Source: Bathymodiolus brooksi (taxonomy: Eukaryota > Mollusca > Bivalvia > Mytilida > Modiolidae). Taken from it: a stretch of 64,000 bases of DNA. The notes beneath the pieces are model-generated. The model ran no database searches and had not been told where the DNA came from. It worked only from the letters and a program-made list of their open reading frames with translations. The position numbers and the translations under genes are program-made. Numbering within the stretch: the first letter of the stretch is position 1; each line of letters opens with the position of its first letter. The stretch covers positions 102,453,689 to 102,517,688 of the forward strand of contig OY804578.1 of assembly GCA_963680875.1 (NCBI GenBank). The letters are read 5' to 3'. Positions 61,667-64,000 of this stretch are shown one piece after another.

Positions 61667-61978
61667 ATATACCAGTAATAACCCCCAGTAGAAGTTCAAA
61701 CAGGGTATTGTATGGCACCTACGTCCTAAACATAGACTGTGTGATATCTTCACCATATTATCCTCTACAGTTCGTTGTATGGCAAAAAACTACAAATGGT
61801 GTAACAACACAATTAAATGTTGCAAGCAGTAATGGCAAATATAACGGTTCAACAATTTTAAATCTAGCTCTGACTATATACAACATTGTTTATACTGATT
61901 CTGGCAGCTATCTTTGTTATGCTGCTAACGTGATTGGCATTGGACATAGTTCGCTTTATCTGTTATCAGTAGAAGCCA
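61667..61978 (+). CDS. Ig exon H (I-set-like domain)
   Basis: Phase 1-1, 104 codons, donor 'a|gtaagt' (strong). The acceptor is unclear: 'aattgtttcaaag' at 61666 gives the longer exon, and 'atataccag' nine bases on is in the same phase. Domain: IPVITPSRSSNRVLYGTYVL, first Cys in IDCVISSPYYP, core Trp in VVWQKTTNG, second Cys in YTDSGSYLCYAANVIG, ending SVEAS. All core residues are intact. The last Ig exon seen in the window. Confidence 0.82.
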
Positions 61979-62318
61979 GTAAGTCAGTGTGGAACGACTT
62001 GATATAACACTGCTTTATTCAAATCAATCGCAAAAACTAATTTCATATAAATGTTAAAATATACAGTCTCTCTTATATATAAGCATCGCATTAAATCATT
62101 ATTTATCAAAGCATCATATGCTAGCATTAGGAATAAATATGTTGTGTTAATTCATTCATATATATATAGTTTGGGGTTCTTTTTGTGGTTTGTCAGTCAT
62201 GCGTTGAGCTTGGTTTCAGGGACAGGTTGGCATTACATTTGTTGTATGAAAGATAGATTTAAATATAAAATTACGGTTGTTGTATTTTTTATTGCATTAA
62301 TATTGTTTTGGTTGTTTT

Positions 62319-62552
62319 ATGGTGTTTAACGCCACTTTCAAAAATATTTCAGTTATTTCGTGGCGGTCAGTTTTATTGGTAGAGGAAACCGGAAAAAACT
62401 GTCGACCTGTCGCAAGTCACTGACACACTTTGTCACATAATGTTGTACACCTCGCCCTGATCAAGATTCGAACTCACAACATTAGTAGTGATAGGTACTG
62501 ATTGCATAGGTAGTTGTAAATCAAACTACCATACGATCACGGCCACGACAGC
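62319..62552 (-). mobile_element. SINE copy 4
   Basis: 'ggtgtttaacgccactttc', 'cagttatttcgtggcggtca', 'gattcgaactcacaac' (B-box complement) and tRNA-head end 'actaccatacgatcacggcc'. Well preserved, tRNA head on the right. Confidence 0.88.
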
Positions 62553-62633
62553 CCTTAATTGTATAAATAAGTTTTAAACAGAAAATATGTTTTCGTTTTA
62601 AATAATCAATACTATTTTGATATTGTCAAATCA

Positions 62634-62890
62634 AGGGGCCGTTGTGGTCATTATCGTACGGTAGTTGGACTTACAACTACCTGTGTAATCAGTGCCTATC
62701 ACCACTAACGTTTTGAGTTTGAATCCCACCCGGGCGAGGTTTACTCGATACAACATTATGAGATCAACTTTATCAATGACTTGCGACAGGTCGGTGGTTT
62801 TCTCCAGGTTTTCCTGTTTCCTCCATATATAAAACTGACTGCCACAATATATCTGAAATATTGTTGAAAGCGGCATTAAACACCATAAAA
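62634..62890 (+). mobile_element. SINE copy 5, opposite orientation
   Basis: tRNA head 'ggggccgttgtggtcattat' first, B-box-like 'gagtttgaatcccacc', then 'cttgcgacaggtcggtggtt', 'atctgaaatattgttgaaag' and tail 'cggcattaaacaccat'. Head-to-head with copy 4, 81 bases apart. Confidence 0.88.
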
Positions 62891-62998
62891 CTAAACAAAA
62901 CCAAATTTAAGCAAGTGGAGCAAATGTTTCCCTGGTTGCAAAGATTACAAATATTTGGATTGTTTTCAGTAATACTTTCAGGTTATAGGTGTTCGTTA

Positions 62999-63225
62999 AT
63001 GCAGCACTGCCTTATTTTTATTAGTAATGCATTCTCATTATCAAATATTATTATGGTTAATAAGATAACCAAAGCAAATGTGCAGATGGATCATGATAAA
63101 ATATGAATCGTGAAGGCAGCACTGGCCCATTTTATTAGTAATGCATTCTCATTATCAAATACATTATGGTTAATAAGATGACCAAAGCAAATGTGCAGTT
63201 AGATCATGATAAAATATGAATTTTG
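62999..63225 (+). repeat. 115-bp tandem duplication
   Basis: 'gcagcactgccttatttt' (63001) and 'gcagcactggcccatttt' (63116) each begin about 110 bases of near-identical sequence ending 'gatcatgataaaatatgaat'. Confidence 0.9.
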
Positions 63226-63376
63226 TTTGTAATTTGTTGGTATTTTATATTGGTTGATATTTTGCTACTTATTATTTTTGTTTATTTTTGGTAACCATGT
63301 TTACATACTGATTATTGTTGTATACATATTCTAATACAACCTTTATGAATTAATTAAGGTAATAACAAAAAATGCT

Positions 63377-63692
63377 TTTAGAAATAGACTATTAGAAATA
63401 GACTATTAGAAATAGACTATAGAAATAGACTATTAGAAATAGATTATAGAAATAGACTATTAGAAATAGACTATTAGAAATAGACTATAGCAATAGACTA
63501 TTAGAAATAGACTATATAAATAGACTATTAGAAATAGACTATAGAAATAGACTATTAGAAATAGACTATAGAAATAGACTATTAGAAATAGACTAAAGAA
63601 ATAGACTATTAGAAATAGACTATTAGAAATAGACTATTAGAAATAGACTATATAAATAGACTATTAGAAATAGACTATAGAAATAGATTATG
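63377..63692 (+). repeat. 13-15 bp minisatellite
   Basis: About 22 units alternating 'agaaatagactatt' and 'agaaatagactat' with few substitutions. Confidence 0.95.
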
Positions 63693-63887
63693 TTATATGG
63701 AACTCTATAAATGTAGCTGTAAACTTGTTTTTTCTCAAAACTCAAAAACTCTGCTACCTCGGAATACAATACATGACCCTTCATCCTCTGAGGTTTGACC
63801 ATTTCTACTCTTTTAAATCATGAAGACGAATGATAATCACATTTATTATAAATAATGACATTTGTATATGTTACAGGAAATTTCATA

Positions 63888-64000
63888 ATTCAGGCATTTT
63901 GTAAAATGCCTGAACTTTTTAGGCATTTTATAAAATGACTGTCAATTTTAGGCATTTTATAAAATGACTGTCAATTTTAGGCATTTTATAAAATGACTTA
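63888..64000 (+). repeat. 29-bp tandem repeat with palindromic core, runs off the window
   Basis: Units of 'aggcattttataaaatgact' plus 'gtcaatttt'. The first unit has the near-perfect palindrome 'caggcattttgtaaaatgcc'. The array is cut by the window edge. Confidence 0.85.

Larger units (their letters stand above)
39542..61978 (+). other. Gene model: secreted or membrane protein with tandem Ig domains (partial at 3' end)
   Basis: The signal-peptide exon is followed by Ig exons A (41088), B (44407), C (49760), D (50746), F (59564) and H (61667). The disabled exons P (40259), E (53876) and G (60831) are interspersed. All complete Ig exons are 303-318 bases, a multiple of three, and start and end in phase 1. 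Joining the open ones gives an uninterrupted chain of I-set-like Ig domains of about 100 residues each. No transmembrane, fibronectin or cytoplasmic exon is seen up to 64000, so the 3' end is outside the window. Such arrays occur in cell-adhesion proteins (hemicentin, titin-like or Dscam-like) and in invertebrate immune receptors. The sequence does not decide between them. Whether exons are constitutive or alternative cannot be judged without transcripts. Confidence 0.7.

Noticed and set aside
62634..62740. Functional tRNA gene
   Set aside because: The B-box-like sequence is the head of a SINE. No cloverleaf closes, and several other copies share the non-tRNA body.

Overview
This is a eukaryotic, AT-rich, repeat-dominated window with no prokaryotic gene layout. 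It looks like a marine invertebrate and most likely a bivalve mollusc. The basis is a set of familiar dispersed elements: a tRNA-derived SINE family with at least five copies, reverse-transcriptase tail fragments carrying the AYGVYISQ motif, and the short 'gtggggttcgtgttgctc'-type element. Several resemble sequences I recall from mytilid-like genomes. The species call is from memory and is not proven here.

Layout. (1) 193-10671 is an old segmental-duplication block (copy A). It holds a GIY-YIG endonuclease fragment, as in Penelope-like retroelements, and three decayed Tc1-like transposase copies. (2) 10672-27357 is about 16.7 kb of a 51-bp satellite, roughly 327 units, with a clear higher-order structure (5157-bp and 1888-bp periods). 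(3) 27358-31392 is a spacer with SINEs, a TIR-flanked element and simple repeats. (4) 31393-38247 is copy B of the duplication block, with two more Tc1-like relics and its own retroelement insertion. Copies A and B stop matching at almost the same base where the satellite begins. (5) 38809-39040 is a broken, unrecognised ORF.

(6) 39472 to at least 61978 (+ strand) is the only convincing gene. It has a signal-peptide exon followed by a tandem array of single-exon Ig (I-set-like) domains. Five Ig exons are intact (A, B, C, D, F) and H is also open. Two are full length but carry in-frame stops (E and G), and one is a half exon with a frameshift (P). Every Ig exon is in phase 1-1, so any of them can be skipped or joined without breaking frame. 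The gene probably continues beyond 64000.

The introns carry two minisatellites (27-bp at 41930-43873, 47-bp at 56973-59490) that share a core and flanking sequence. They also hold a 28-bp minisatellite split by a retroelement fragment, small inverted-repeat elements and SINEs. The long open frames across the 51-bp, 27-bp and 28-bp repeats follow from repeat unit length and composition and are not treated as genes.

The best candidate for something new is the Ig cassette array, where intact and dead interchangeable exons sit side by side. Next is the set of related VNTR-bearing elements inside its introns, and the large satellite placed exactly at a duplication breakpoint.
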